Source: Chryseobacterium kimseyorum
GTDB taxonomy: Bacteria; Bacteroidota; Bacteroidia; Flavobacteriales; Weeksellaceae
Length of the DNA stretch: 64,000 nt
Direction: 5' to 3'
Assembly (NCBI RefSeq): GCF_025971945.1
Contig: NZ_JAPDHW010000001.1
Span: 310,001 to 374,000, forward strand
Shown: piece by piece, positions 23,489 through 33,900 of the stretch
How the letters are laid out: each line of letters begins with the position of its first letter
How positions within the stretch are numbered: the stretch's first letter is position 1
Translations under genes and position numbers: made by a program
Notes under the pieces: model-generated
The model's input: the letters and a program-made list of their open reading frames with translations, nothing else
Told to the model about the DNA's origin: nothing
Database searches by the model: none

Positions 23489-23827
23489 TTAAAATTTAGC
23501 TTCAAATCCTGTTTTTAAAGCTTTTCTTTCAGCTTCTGTTAAACTTCTTTTATTGATCTCTTCCCAAAGCTTAGCAGCCTGATCAAATGATTCGACACCC
23601 ACTGTTCTTACATTCGCAGCCCAAATTAATACGGTAAAATCTTTTTTATTGTACAAAGTCTCACCGAATTTGATGAAAGGCGCATCACTATATTTCTCTT
23701 CAATTCTCTTTGAGAAATCCAGCTTGCCACCGATGCTTTCTTTTTTGATATAAGCTTCTTTATCTGCTTGCTGAGCAAATGTGAAAATACCTGTTGAGAT
23801 GAAAATAATGAATAATAGCTTCTTCAT
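23489..23827 (-). CDS. Small secreted protein, unknown
   Basis: A 112-residue protein with a signal peptide (MKKLLFIIFISTGIFTFAQQ) and a mature part of about 92 residues that is helical and charged (DFSKRIEEKYSDAPFIKFGETLYNKKDFTVLIWAANVRTVGVESFDQAAKLWEEINKRSLTEAERKALKTGFEAKF). No cysteine and no motif that I know. Neighbours are other unknown exported proteins on the same strand, but gaps of about 60-130 bases leave operon membership open. Confidence 0.65.
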   Translation of the reverse strand: MKKLLFIIFISTGIFTFAQQADKEAYIKKESIGGKLDFSKRIEEKYSDAPFIKFGETLYNKKDFTVLIWAANVRTVGVESFDQAAKLWEEINKRSLTEAERKALKTGFEAKF

Positions 23828-23956
23828 GGCTGGAAGATTTTAGATTAAATTAATTTAAAGATATGAAATTCTACAATCTTACCGTTAACCATTCTCAACT
23901 TTATCAAAAAATAAAAATGCAGCTAAAATTAACTGCACAAAATGTAATTTGAATCT

Positions 23957-24817
23957 TTAATTATTCGGTTCGGCTAAAATTCTATATCCATAAAACTGAG
24001 CCGGATTGTTCTTAGAATATTCTTTCATTAAAGCAATTTTATTCTTGGGACTTATCCAAATACTGACAGGAATATCATTGTTGATTGATTTTTTAAAATT
24101 CTCTAAGTACACATTCTTTAAGTTGGCTGTATTTGATTCAGAATACTGGGGCGCTGAATACAGTTTAACCAGGTAATTATATAGAAAATCTCTGTCCATC
24201 TGGTTGATCTGATCTGAGCTGTAGTTGGATGAATTATTCCACGAATTTCTTACAAAAATATAGGGATAATTTCCCTCAAATGCTGAATAAACTGACAGGT
24301 TATTTTTCAGTAACGCATTGATGTAACCTACTGAATTTCCGCTGGCCTGAAAATTATTCCAATTGATGGTTAAAAAGTCATTCTTGTCGGTCACTTTCAA
24401 AGTAATCTGATCTTTGTAAATAACCTTACCTTTCTTATATCCCAAGATGCCAGCGCTGTATTCTCCGGGAAAATAAAAATGATGATTAAATGTGGTAACA
24501 CCTACATTACCATTTTCTAACTTCTGAAAAAGCTTTTTTGTGACATGGCTGTCAGACATTTTAAAGACCAGCGAATCTAAATGATACTCAAGCTCTCCAA
24601 AGTAGGTAGACTGGCTGTTCTGATCAAGTTTAAACTGAAAACTTTCAAAGATATTGCCTTGTGATTTGTCTGCAGTAATTTTAATGCCCAGTTTTGTCAG
24701 ATTTTCATCATTAACAATTATTTCTTCCTTCTTAAGATCATCAATCAGCTCATCTGTCCCAGAACAGGAGAGTAGTACAAATCCGAAGACAGAAACTTTT
24801 AAAATGTTTTTAAGCAT
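23957..24817 (-). CDS. Hypothetical lipoprotein
   Basis: A 286-residue lipoprotein: signal peptide MLKNILKVSVFGFVLLSCSG with C18 in the lipobox. The mature part begins with an acidic linker (TDELIDDLKKEEIIVNDENLTKLGIKITADKS). It continues with alternating beta-strand patterns and Tyr/Asn-rich stretches (YPYIFVRNSWNNSSNYSSDQINQMDRDFLYNYLVKLY). No domain recognised. Not in an evident operon; a terminator upstream at about 24918-24948 belongs to the preceding gene on the same strand. Confidence 0.7.
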   Translation of the reverse strand: MLKNILKVSVFGFVLLSCSGTDELIDDLKKEEIIVNDENLTKLGIKITADKSQGNIFESFQFKLDQNSQSTYFGELEYHLDSLVFKMSDSHVTKKLFQKLENGNVGVTTFNHHFYFPGEYSAGILGYKKGKVIYKDQITLKVTDKNDFLTINWNNFQASGNSVGYINALLKNNLSVYSAFEGNYPYIFVRNSWNNSSNYSSDQINQMDRDFLYNYLVKLYSAPQYSESNTANLKNVYLENFKKSINNDIPVSIWISPKNKIALMKEYSKNNPAQFYGYRILAEPNN

Positions 24818-24917
24818 AGTATTTTTTTTGATTAAATAATCACTTAATCTTGAATAAATTTATTTTGCAAATATAATGTTTATGGCACTTTTAACAAATT
24901 TACAGTGAGAATATTTA

Positions 24918-24948
24918 TAAAAAAAAAGCAACTACATACGCAGTTGCT
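24918..24948 (-). terminator. Rho-independent terminator
   Basis: AGCAACT (24927-24933) pairs with AGTTGCT (24942-24948). On the minus strand a long T-run follows. It ends transcription of the gene at 24972-25769. Confidence 0.8.
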
Positions 24949-24971
24949 TGATTAATTTTTAAGGATAAAGA

Positions 24972-25769
24972 TTACTTACAGTTTTCATTATAATCTAGAA
25001 TTACTTCGTCAACAATCTGAGGAACATTAGACATTACGTCATCAATCTGATTTTTAATAAATTTTCCCAGGCCTGATCTTTTCTTCTCATCTTCTTTCAG
25101 CGATGCATACGCGCCACTACCGATTTTTTCTTTCACATAGCTGCAGTCTGCCGTAATGATTTTAGATTCTTTCAAAGTCAGTTCCTTCAGTTTACTTCCT
25201 TTTTTAGTATAAATGAAAGAAGGATTTTTCCTCATTCTTTCGGTTTCTTTATCGGCTTCGTTGATCTGATTCTGTCCTGCAGAGAAAGTCGTAGGATAAC
25301 CGTATAGTTTGTATACTTTAATTTTTCCGTCTGTCACCACTTCCGCAAACTGATTGCTTTTGGTAAGATTATTAAAGGCTTTGATGTTACCGCTCAATCC
25401 ACCGGTTGCTGTGTTAAAACCTTCTTTGGTGTTAGTGTATTTCACAACTTCAAAATGCCTCTCAACATTACTGTCATCATAAGCAACATATTCTTTGAGA
25501 TCATCAGAATCCATTGTTTTGAATTTCTGTTTTTTCTTTGACTTGTCGATATCAGCAGCAGAAATAAACTTTACTTTTTTCTGATTTACCCAAGGACTCA
25601 TATCGTTGCCCGCCAACCTTACAATTCCTTCAATTTTATTTCCGCTTTTATCGATGACATATCCAAATTTTTTTTCGTCAGCCTTTAGTTCGTAATCTGT
25701 ATTTTCTTCTTGAGCATAGACACTCGTAGTCATTAAACTGAACAGCCCAAACAGTAAAATTTTTCTCAT
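24972..25769 (-). CDS. Secreted protein, unknown
   Basis: A 265-residue exported protein with signal peptide MRKILLFGLFSLMTTSVYAQ. The mature part starts with a small domain of the form KFGYVIDKSGNKIEGIVRLAGNDMSPWVNQKKVKFISAADI, found in several Bacteroidota exported proteins whose role is not known. It ends with a helical, charged tail (KKRSGLGKFIKNQIDDVMSNVPQIVDEVILDYNENCK). Two cysteines occur near the C-terminal half. Monocistronic, with a terminator directly downstream. Confidence 0.7.
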   Translation of the reverse strand: MRKILLFGLFSLMTTSVYAQEENTDYELKADEKKFGYVIDKSGNKIEGIVRLAGNDMSPWVNQKKVKFISAADIDKSKKKQKFKTMDSDDLKEYVAYDDSNVERHFEVVKYTNTKEGFNTATGGLSGNIKAFNNLTKSNQFAEVVTDGKIKVYKLYGYPTTFSAGQNQINEADKETERMRKNPSFIYTKKGSKLKELTLKESKIITADCSYVKEKIGSGAYASLKEDEKKRSGLGKFIKNQIDDVMSNVPQIVDEVILDYNENCK

Positions 25770-25873
25770 TATTTATTTCATTTAAATTAGGTTATAAATA
25801 TGAGATTTTTTTTTGAAATGTCAATATTCTATAATTTTTGAGAAAGATTATGCCGGAAACCTTCATTAAATAA

Positions 25874-25900
25874 CAAAAAAAACCGGAGGCAGGCTCCGGA
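25874..25900 (-). terminator. Rho-independent terminator after the LptF/G gene
   Basis: CCGGAG (25883-25888) pairs with CTCCGG (25894-25899). On the minus strand the hairpin is followed by eight T. It closes the ftsK-lolA-lptF/G run. Confidence 0.85.
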
Positions 25901-25907
25901 ATTAATA

Positions 25908-27362
25908 CTATTGATATCTCTTATGCTCTTTATTTTTTACAAATAATTTGGTTAGAGGTTTGAAAAACGTTTTATATTTTTCAGAATCAAATAACTGTGA
26001 GTCTGTCAGAGCTTTATATGTCATTAAAACTCCGAAAGGAAACAGAATAATATTGGGCAGCCAGGCAGCCAGATAAGGACTCATTTTACCGGACCAGGCT
26101 ACGTTTTCAAAACCGACATTTATCACGTAAAATATAATGAAAATGACAATCGCTACAATTACCGGAACTCCCATTCCTCCTTTTCTAATAATGGAACCTA
26201 AACTTGCACCGATCATAAAGAAAATGATACATGTAAAAGAGTAGGAGATAATTCGCTGCTGATAGATAACTACTTTGCTGAAATATTTTACACTCGGATC
26301 AAGTTCCTGTTCTTTAGAAGTCAGTGTTGATTTGAGATTTTCTAACCTTGTATATGCATTAGAAATTAATTCGAGCTTTTTATCACTTTTTATTGTATCC
26401 AGTTTATACTGCTGCTTTACGGGAGCTTTAGATTTATTTTTATCCATGTAGCTTACCACTGAGCTGGTTTGCGATATAAGCTCATTGCTGATATTTGTAG
26501 TCAGCTTGGCGTTATCTTTTCTTGTTTTATCAATGGTTGTGTTTAACTCACTGAATGTCTGAAAACGGTAATCATCCGTAATTCTTTCCTGCTCAATCGC
26601 TTTATTAATGATTTCACTTACGTCAAAATGCGATACCAGAGTGTCAAATTTTATCGCCTGATCCGGTTGTTTCAAACGCACATTTTCAGCTTTTCCGGCA
26701 TAGCTGTCTTCAAAAACATAACCGTCAAATAAGACTAACTGTAAATAATTTTTGTTGCGGGGCGTGACAAATTTTCCTTTTTTTGCAACAATGGACTGTT
26801 GATTTTCAAAAGTACTTGCTTTTTTATGAATGAAAATTCCTTCCAGATCTCGGCCTTCTTCACCCTCGATTTTATCGAATTTGACCATATAACCTGGAAT
26901 CTGATCGATGAACTGACCCGGCGTGAAATTTAATGCAGGTTTAGTCTGTGCAATGTTGAAGAGCATATTCTTTGCCTTTCTCTGAAAATCAGGAATTATA
27001 TTATTGGAAAAGAAATAAAGCATGACGGCCAGAATCGCTGCAACGCCAAAAAGTGGTAACATGACGCGGGTAAGAGAAATTCCTGCAGCTTTCATAGCCG
27101 CAAGCTCATACCGTTCGCCCAGTTCACCAAAAGACATGATACTCGCTAAAAGTATCGTTAAAGGCAATACCATACTTACAACGCTGACTCCTAAATAGAA
27201 AAGCAGCTTCATAATCTGAAATGTAGTAAGACCTTTTCCTAAAAACTGCCCGAGCTGAATCCAGATAATGTTTACAATGAAAATGAAAAACAGTACGCTG
27301 AAGATAAATAAAAACGGACCAAAAAAGGTTTTAATAATATATCGGTCTAATAATTTAAACAT
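25908..27362 (-). CDS. LptF/LptG-family LPS export permease
   Basis: A 484-residue membrane protein. N-terminal helices (MFKLLDRYIIKTFFGPFLFIFSVLFFIFIV; LFYLGVSVVSMVLPLTILLASIMSFGELGERYELAAMKAAGIS) carry the coupling-helix motif SFGELGERYELAAMKAAGIS that contacts LptB. A periplasmic domain of roughly 240 residues follows (about 120-360), then three C-terminal helices. The family moves LPS from the inner membrane to the Lpt bridge. The insert around residues 270-340 (ELNTTIDKTRKDNAKLT...) is longer than in E. coli and may be lineage-specific. Same strand as lolA and ftsK. Confidence 0.87.
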   Translation of the reverse strand: MFKLLDRYIIKTFFGPFLFIFSVLFFIFIVNIIWIQLGQFLGKGLTTFQIMKLLFYLGVSVVSMVLPLTILLASIMSFGELGERYELAAMKAAGISLTRVMLPLFGVAAILAVMLYFFSNNIIPDFQRKAKNMLFNIAQTKPALNFTPGQFIDQIPGYMVKFDKIEGEEGRDLEGIFIHKKASTFENQQSIVAKKGKFVTPRNKNYLQLVLFDGYVFEDSYAGKAENVRLKQPDQAIKFDTLVSHFDVSEIINKAIEQERITDDYRFQTFSELNTTIDKTRKDNAKLTTNISNELISQTSSVVSYMDKNKSKAPVKQQYKLDTIKSDKKLELISNAYTRLENLKSTLTSKEQELDPSVKYFSKVVIYQQRIISYSFTCIIFFMIGASLGSIIRKGGMGVPVIVAIVIFIIFYVINVGFENVAWSGKMSPYLAAWLPNIILFPFGVLMTYKALTDSQLFDSEKYKTFFKPLTKLFVKNKEHKRYQ

Positions 27363-27429
27363 TCGCCAAAATTAATGAAAAAGCCACAAAGTTTCTTTTG
27401 TGACTTTAAATTTTAATATATATTTAGAA

Positions 27430-28077
27430 TTATAATTCTGTAACAAGATAATTTTTAAACTTGTTCTTGTCAAAAACGAACATATTAGGATCCAATTGCT
27501 GATTTTCTTTATACTCTTTAATTGAGATTACCGCAATATCCTTGTTGTTTCCGTGCTGCTCAAGTTTCAGCATTTGTTTTTTTGCTCCGTCAATATAAAT
27601 GTAGATAGACTTTAATCCGTTTGCTTTAACAGGAGTCAGTGTAATGAAATCTGCGCTCACACCATCAACTGTTTTTTTACCACTGTAAGTTACATTATAG
27701 TCTTTTCGGTATGATGTAAGATAGTTAATAGGGGAGAACATCGTAGAACTTTCGTTGGGCTTTGCTACAGTAACTTCTTTATCTTCTGTATTGATATTGT
27801 ATATTTTACTGCCATCGAAAATCTGTTCTGTTTCCATGATTTTCAATTTGTATTTATCTCCGGCAGTGTAGTAGATTCCAGGTTCGTTTTTACTTACCGT
27901 TCCGTTTACGCCACTTCCGAAAGCAAATTTGAAATAAGAATTCTTTTTAGATTTGTAATTTGCCGTTACATCGTCCAATATTTTCTTTGCTTTAGCATCA
28001 ATTTTCTGAGCCTGAACAAATGCAATACTTCCAAATACAAAACTTCCGAATACTATTTTTGAAATTAATTTTTTCAT
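27430..28077 (-). CDS. lolA: LolA-like outer-membrane lipoprotein carrier
   Basis: A 215-residue periplasmic protein with signal peptide (about 1-23, ending VQAQ). The LolA-fold pattern is seen in DVTANYKSKKNSYFKFAFGSG, GDKYKLKIMETEQIFDGSKIYNINTEDKEVTVAKP, and the C-terminal KNYLVTEL. It would ferry lipoproteins to the outer membrane, although LolA-like proteins in Bacteroidota are diverse and some have other cargo. It lies between ftsK and the LptF/G permease gene on the same strand, which keeps envelope biogenesis genes together. Confidence 0.78.
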   Translation of the reverse strand: MKKLISKIVFGSFVFGSIAFVQAQKIDAKAKKILDDVTANYKSKKNSYFKFAFGSGVNGTVSKNEPGIYYTAGDKYKLKIMETEQIFDGSKIYNINTEDKEVTVAKPNESSTMFSPINYLTSYRKDYNVTYSGKKTVDGVSADFITLTPVKANGLKSIYIYIDGAKKQMLKLEQHGNNKDIAVISIKEYKENQQLDPNMFVFDKNKFKNYLVTEL

Positions 28078-28144
28078 CTTTCTATTTATAATTTTCTACT
28101 ACTTCTTAGACAACGTCGTCTGTCAAAAGTTAAATAGTCCTGTT

Positions 28145-30679
28145 TTAATTTCGCAGATCTTCCAAAAACTGTTCCAAAGAATTCAGATCACTGATCAGAA
28201 CTTCTCTTGCTTTTGCACCGTTAAATCCTCCAACAATTCCGCTAGCTTCCAGCTGATCCATAATTCTTCCCGCTCTGTTGTATCCCAGTTTCAAATGTCT
28301 CTGCAGCATTGAAGTGGAACCCTGCTGTGTAGAAACAATAATTCTTGCTGCGTCGTCAAACAGTTGATCTTTTTCGTTAGGATCAAAAGCTCCTACAGAA
28401 CTTGTCGCCTCTTCATTTACATATTCAGGAAGCATAAAGGCTGAAGCATATCCTTTTTGTTCACCAATAAATTCAGCCAGTCGTTCAACTTCCGGAGTGT
28501 CAACAAATGCACACTGAAGTCTTAAAATTTCATTCCCGTTAAAATAAAGCATATCTCCTTTTCCAATAAGCTGATCAGCTCCCGGAGAATCCAGAATCGT
28601 TCTTGAATCTACACTTGATATTACCCTGAATGCCGCTCTTGCCGGGAAGTTTGCTTTAATCATCCCCGTGATAACGTTAACAGAAGGTCTCTGAGTTGCA
28701 ACAATTAAGTGAATTCCAACCGCTCTTGCCAACTGCGCCAATCTTGCGATAGGAAGTTCCACCTCTTTTCCTGCGGTCATAATTAAATCTGCAAATTCGT
28801 CCACAACCAAAACGATATAAGGCAAATATCGGTGTCCGTTTTCAGGATTCAGTTTTCTTTCAGAGAATTTTTTGTTGTATTCTTTTAAATTTTTACAGAA
28901 AGCATTTTTAAGCAAATCGTAACGCTGATCCATCTCAACACAAAGAGAATTCAATGTATTAATAACCTTATGAGTATCTGTGATAATGGCATCATCAGAA
29001 TCAGGAAGTTTCGCCAGATAATGTCTTTCAATTTTTGAATATAAAGAAAGCTCTACTTTTTTAGGATCCACCATTACGAATTTCAATTCGCTTGGATGTT
29101 TTTTGTAGAGTAGGGAAGTCAGAATTGCATTAATACCCACCGATTTTCCCTGTCCTGTAGAACCCGCCATCAGAAGGTGAGGCATTTTTGATAAATCGGC
29201 CATGAAAACTTCATTCGAAATTGTTTTTCCAAAAACAACCGGAAGATCCATGTCTGTATTCTGAAATTTCTGTGAAGCGATTACCGAACGCATAGAAACC
29301 ATGGTAGGATTTTTTCTAGGCACTTCAATTCCTATTGTTCCTTTTCCTGGCATCGGTGCGATAATTCTGATACCAAGAGCTGAAAGGTTCAGCGCAATAT
29401 CATCCTGCAGTTTTTTAATTGCAGAAACTCTGATTCCTGCTTCCGGTACAATTTCGTACAAAGTAACGGTTGGTCCGATCGTAGCTTTAATTTCAGCAAT
29501 TCCTACATTAAAGTTCTTCAGTAAACCAACGATTTTATTTTTATTTTCTTCTAATTCTTCTTTGTTAACCGAGATTTCTTCATTTCCGTAGTCTTTCAAC
29601 AGATCTAAAGGTGGCATCTGAAATTTAGCCAAATCTAAACGGTGATCATACAAACCGTGTTTTTCAACCAGATCATTAGACTGTTGATCGGCATCTGTAA
29701 TAATCTCTACAGCTGGCGCAACTTCTACGTTAAATTTGATTCCGTCTGATGATGGCGTTGAAATCGGTGAAGGTTTGATATCAAAAGCTTCCTCAGGTTT
29801 TGCAACTGGAATTACCGGTTTTGTATTTAAATCTAAACTTACGGTTGGTGAAGATTCTTTCTTAATTTCTTCAAACGAAGTCTGATTGGGAGTAACGATA
29901 GTCTGTACCTGTACCGGTGGTTCAACAGTTGAAACTTTCACAGGTTTTTCTACCTCCTGAATCTTTCCATTGTTTGAAACATCAGTCACTGTAATATTTG
30001 AATCAGAATCCTGAATTTCATTTTCAAGTTCTTCATCAGCTTCAAAGTTTTCGCTCGAATTCGGCATCATTGATTTTACTCTGCCGATCGTACTTTCGTT
30101 GATTTCGTTGAATTTTGATTTGATTGAGCTCGGTCTGAGATTGAATTCCAGAATGAAATAAAGAGCAATGCTTACTACTAAAACCAGCCAAAGACCCACA
30201 CTTCCAATAATAGCATTCATAGAATCCATAATTTGGTAACCGTAGACTCCGCTGAGAACTCCAGCATTTCCCTGGCCCTTTGTGATGGCTCCGAAAAAGA
30301 TAGGCAGCCAACAGATAAAGAATAAAGAATGCCCGAAAGTCATCCATGGTTTAAAGATCTTTTTCTTCAGAATCATCGTCCCGAAAACCACAAAAAGGAA
30401 AGCAACAATAAATGATGCTACACCAATGCTTTCAAAGATGAAAATATTGCCCAGCCAGTCACCCAATTTCCCAAAAATATTAGAAGACTGTATGCTTTTA
30501 TCAAGCATGGTTCCAGCTTGGCTTTGGTCTGACTTCCAATTCATTAAATACGAAATGAAAGAAAGTGCTAGAACTCCCGAAAAAACGATAAACGTTAATC
30601 CGAAAAAGATGCGTGGCTTCGATAAGATTTTGCCTTTTTCAGGCGATTCGGTCTGTGGTTTTTGTGTTTTCTTTTCCAT
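28145..30679 (-). CDS. ftsK: DNA translocase FtsK
   Basis: An 844-residue septal DNA pump that clears chromosome termini at division. Four N-terminal membrane segments (about 25-170) are followed by a Pro/Glu/Ser-rich linker (about 200-340). The RecA-like motor has Walker A MAGSTGQGKSVG (around residue 505) and Walker B IVLVVDEFADLI. The C-terminal gamma winged helix is QGSTSMLQRHLKLGYNRAGRIMDQLEASGIVGG, which reads KOPS-type sites. The linker is much shorter than in E. coli FtsK, as usual in this phylum. Confidence 0.95.
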   Translation of the reverse strand: MEKKTQKPQTESPEKGKILSKPRIFFGLTFIVFSGVLALSFISYLMNWKSDQSQAGTMLDKSIQSSNIFGKLGDWLGNIFIFESIGVASFIVAFLFVVFGTMILKKKIFKPWMTFGHSLFFICWLPIFFGAITKGQGNAGVLSGVYGYQIMDSMNAIIGSVGLWLVLVVSIALYFILEFNLRPSSIKSKFNEINESTIGRVKSMMPNSSENFEADEELENEIQDSDSNITVTDVSNNGKIQEVEKPVKVSTVEPPVQVQTIVTPNQTSFEEIKKESSPTVSLDLNTKPVIPVAKPEEAFDIKPSPISTPSSDGIKFNVEVAPAVEIITDADQQSNDLVEKHGLYDHRLDLAKFQMPPLDLLKDYGNEEISVNKEELEENKNKIVGLLKNFNVGIAEIKATIGPTVTLYEIVPEAGIRVSAIKKLQDDIALNLSALGIRIIAPMPGKGTIGIEVPRKNPTMVSMRSVIASQKFQNTDMDLPVVFGKTISNEVFMADLSKMPHLLMAGSTGQGKSVGINAILTSLLYKKHPSELKFVMVDPKKVELSLYSKIERHYLAKLPDSDDAIITDTHKVINTLNSLCVEMDQRYDLLKNAFCKNLKEYNKKFSERKLNPENGHRYLPYIVLVVDEFADLIMTAGKEVELPIARLAQLARAVGIHLIVATQRPSVNVITGMIKANFPARAAFRVISSVDSRTILDSPGADQLIGKGDMLYFNGNEILRLQCAFVDTPEVERLAEFIGEQKGYASAFMLPEYVNEEATSSVGAFDPNEKDQLFDDAARIIVSTQQGSTSMLQRHLKLGYNRAGRIMDQLEASGIVGGFNGAKAREVLISDLNSLEQFLEDLRN

Positions 30680-30887
30680 AATGTCAATCCCGGCAAATTT
30701 AGTGTTTTTTTAATATTGTGCTTATTTTTTTTCACTAAAACGAAGTCCCATTTCTATACTGATTCACAGATAATTTAGATTTTTAATAAAGATTTAAACA
30801 CTATTAAGAATCATTCAAAATAACGGTTTCATCGGCTTCTAATGACAAAAAACAGCTTTTTTCCTCTGCCTTTCGTTTTATCATCCT

Positions 30888-30895
30888 TATTTTTG
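30888..30895 (+). promoter_or_regulatory. Putative -7 element (TATTTTTG) of the CcsBA gene
   Basis: TATTTTTG fits TAnnTTTG, 20 bases before the ATG at 30916. No firm -33 box was seen. Confidence 0.4.
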
Positions 30896-30915
30896 CATGT
30901 CAAGTAAAAAAAATC

Positions 30916-33900
30916 ATGAAGAAGATCCAGGATATTCTTATTTCAACCAGAACAATGGCTGTTCTGTTGCTTGTTTATGCCTTTTCTATGGCCTACGCAA
31001 CATTCTTAGAAAACGACTATGGAACGCCCACAGCGAAAGCATTAATTTACGAAGCAAAATGGTTTGAACTGATCATGATTGTTTTGATATTAAATTTCGT
31101 TGGAAACATATCGCGTTACCGTCTTTGGAAAAGAGAAAAGTGGCCGGTTTTGGTATTTCACCTTGCATTTATTTTAATTTTTATTGGTGGAGCAATCACA
31201 AGATATGTCAGTTTTGAGGGTCAGATGGTTATCAGAGAAGGAGAGACTTCCAATGAAATTGTCACCGATAAACATTTCTTTAAAATCCAGATTGAGAATA
31301 AAGGTGATGTATTAAATTATCAGGATGTTCCTTACTTAATGTCGCCATTACATAAAAACTTTAATGCGACATATGATTTCCACGGAAAAGAGATTAAAGT
31401 GAAGACTTTAGATTATGTTCAGAGAAAGAAAGACAGCTTAATTGCTGATCCTAACGGGGCGGAATATCTTCATCTTGTTTCTACAGCCGAAACCGGGAGA
31501 CAGAATATCTACATCAAACCGGGAGAAACCAAATCTATTAATGGAACTTTGGTAACGTTCAACAGAGCTATTGAAGGTGCGGTTGAATTTAAAAAAGAAA
31601 ACGGACAGATTTTAATTAAAACTCCTGTTGACGCTAACTTCATGACGATGGCAACTCAGGCTACCGGAACGACCGTGAAAGATCAGTTTCAGCCTTTAGT
31701 TTTGAGAAGTCTTTATACGATTAACGAATTAAAATTAGTAGTACCTGAAGGTCTTAGAAAAGGTAAATTACTCGCATTTGAAGGAGACAGAAAGAAAGAT
31801 CAGAATGTTCCTGATGTAATGACTATCGAACTTCAAGGCCCAAAAACAAAACAGATTGTCGATCTGTCTGTTGAAAGAGGAAATCCAAATGCTTACAAGC
31901 AGGTTTCTATTGATAATCTGAATATTATGGTAGGTTTCGGACCGAAAATTTACAACACTCCTTTCGCTTTGAAATTAGATGATTTCGTGATGGAAACGTA
32001 TCCTGGAAGTTCATCTCCAAGTGCCTACGAGAGTCATGTGAAAATTATTGATCAGGGTAAACAGACCGCGTATAAAATTTATATGAATAATGTTTTAAAT
32101 TATAAAGGGTACCGTTTCTTCCAGTCGAGTTTTTCACCGGACAGAATGGGAACCGTTTTATCTGTAAATCATGATTTCTGGGGAACTTTGATTTCGTATA
32201 TCGGATATGCATTTTTGTTCGGGGGAATGTTTGTAATGTTCTTCTGGAAAGGAACCCACTTCTGGAAATTAAACAAAATGCTGAAAGACATTAACAAAAA
32301 AAGAGCAGCTGCGATTTTACTTTTATTCTTAAGTTTCGGTTTAAACGCTCAAAAAATTGAGACTCACGGGACTACAGATGGAAGCAGAGAACATGTGCAT
32401 GTGGAAGGCGATGGTCATACACATGAAGCAACTCCGCAGTCAGTACAGCCACAGGCGAGCCCACAGCAGAATTCTGTAGCAGTACCTTTAACGAAAATGA
32501 AAATGATTTCTCCTGACGAGATCATTGCAAGAAATAAAATCAGCAAAGAACACGCAGATAAATTCGGATATCTTTTAGTTCAGAACATTGAAGGAAGAAT
32601 AGTTCCGATCAATACACAGGCTTTAGATGTTTTAAGAAAACTGTATCAAAAAGATGCTTTCAGAGGAACTGACGGAAAATATCTTACCGCAAACCAATGG
32701 TTTTTATCTGTCAATACAGACACTCCAAGCTGGACGATGGTTCCAATGATTAAAATTGATGCAAAAGGAGGTAAAGAACTTTTAAGAAAAACGAAAGCAA
32801 ATGAAGATGGTTATACTTCTCTGATGAGTCTTTTCCCGGCAGATGCTAACGGAAACCTGACTTACATCTTAGATGAAGACTACAATCTCGCTTTCCGTAA
32901 AAAAGCCTCAGAACAGAATGAGTATGACAAGCAAGTCATTAAAATAAACGAAAGAGTACAAATTTTCAATGAGTTTTTCAGCGGACAGTTTATGAGAATT
33001 GTTCCTGTAAAAAACGATCCGAATCACACCTGGCATTCTTGGCTTGATCAGAAAATGGAACCGGATCAGGAATCTCAACAGGTAATGGGACCTTATTTCG
33101 CAGAAGCTCTTCAGGCTCAGAAAACAGGAGACTGGAGCAAAGCTGATGCTGAACTGGCTAAGCTCTCAGAATATCAGCAGAAATGGGGCAAAAGCGTAGT
33201 TCCTTCTAAAACTAAAGTTGATCTGGAGGTTTTCATGAATGAAGTGAATCTTAACTTCAAACTTTTAATTTTCTATACAATCATCGGAAGTCTACTGTTG
33301 ATCTTAGGTTTTGTTGAATTGTTTAAGCCTAATAAACTTTTAAACAGAATCATTAAAATAATTATTTACTCAGGAGTTGTAGGATATTTCTTTCATTTCT
33401 TAGGTCTTGTTGCAAGATGGTTTATTTCCGGTCACGCTCCGTGGAGTAACGGATATGAAGCAATTATCTTCATTTCATGGATCGGAATTTCTGCCGGATT
33501 AATGTTCTACTTTGGATTTGGGAAACCAAATTTGGAGCAGAAAGCTGCTTTGGCCAGTATGAGATTAGTGAGTAAAGGAAATACTTCTAATGCTTTAATT
33601 CCCGCAGCTGGATTTATGGTGGCTGTAATTATGATGGGATTTGCTCACGGAGGTTCAGCCCTTGATCCTCAGATTACACCATTGGTTCCTGTTTTGAAAT
33701 CGTACTGGTTGATTGTGCACGTTGCCATTATTACTTCGAGCTATGGCTTCTTTGGCCTGTCGATGATTATCGCGGTGATTTCTCTGGTATTTTATATTAT
33801 TTCAAATAAAAATGCATTTAAAGTTCATAACGATACAACGTTGAAAGAACTGGCAATTGTTTCTGAAATGTCTTTAACAATGGGTCTTTTTGCGCTTACA

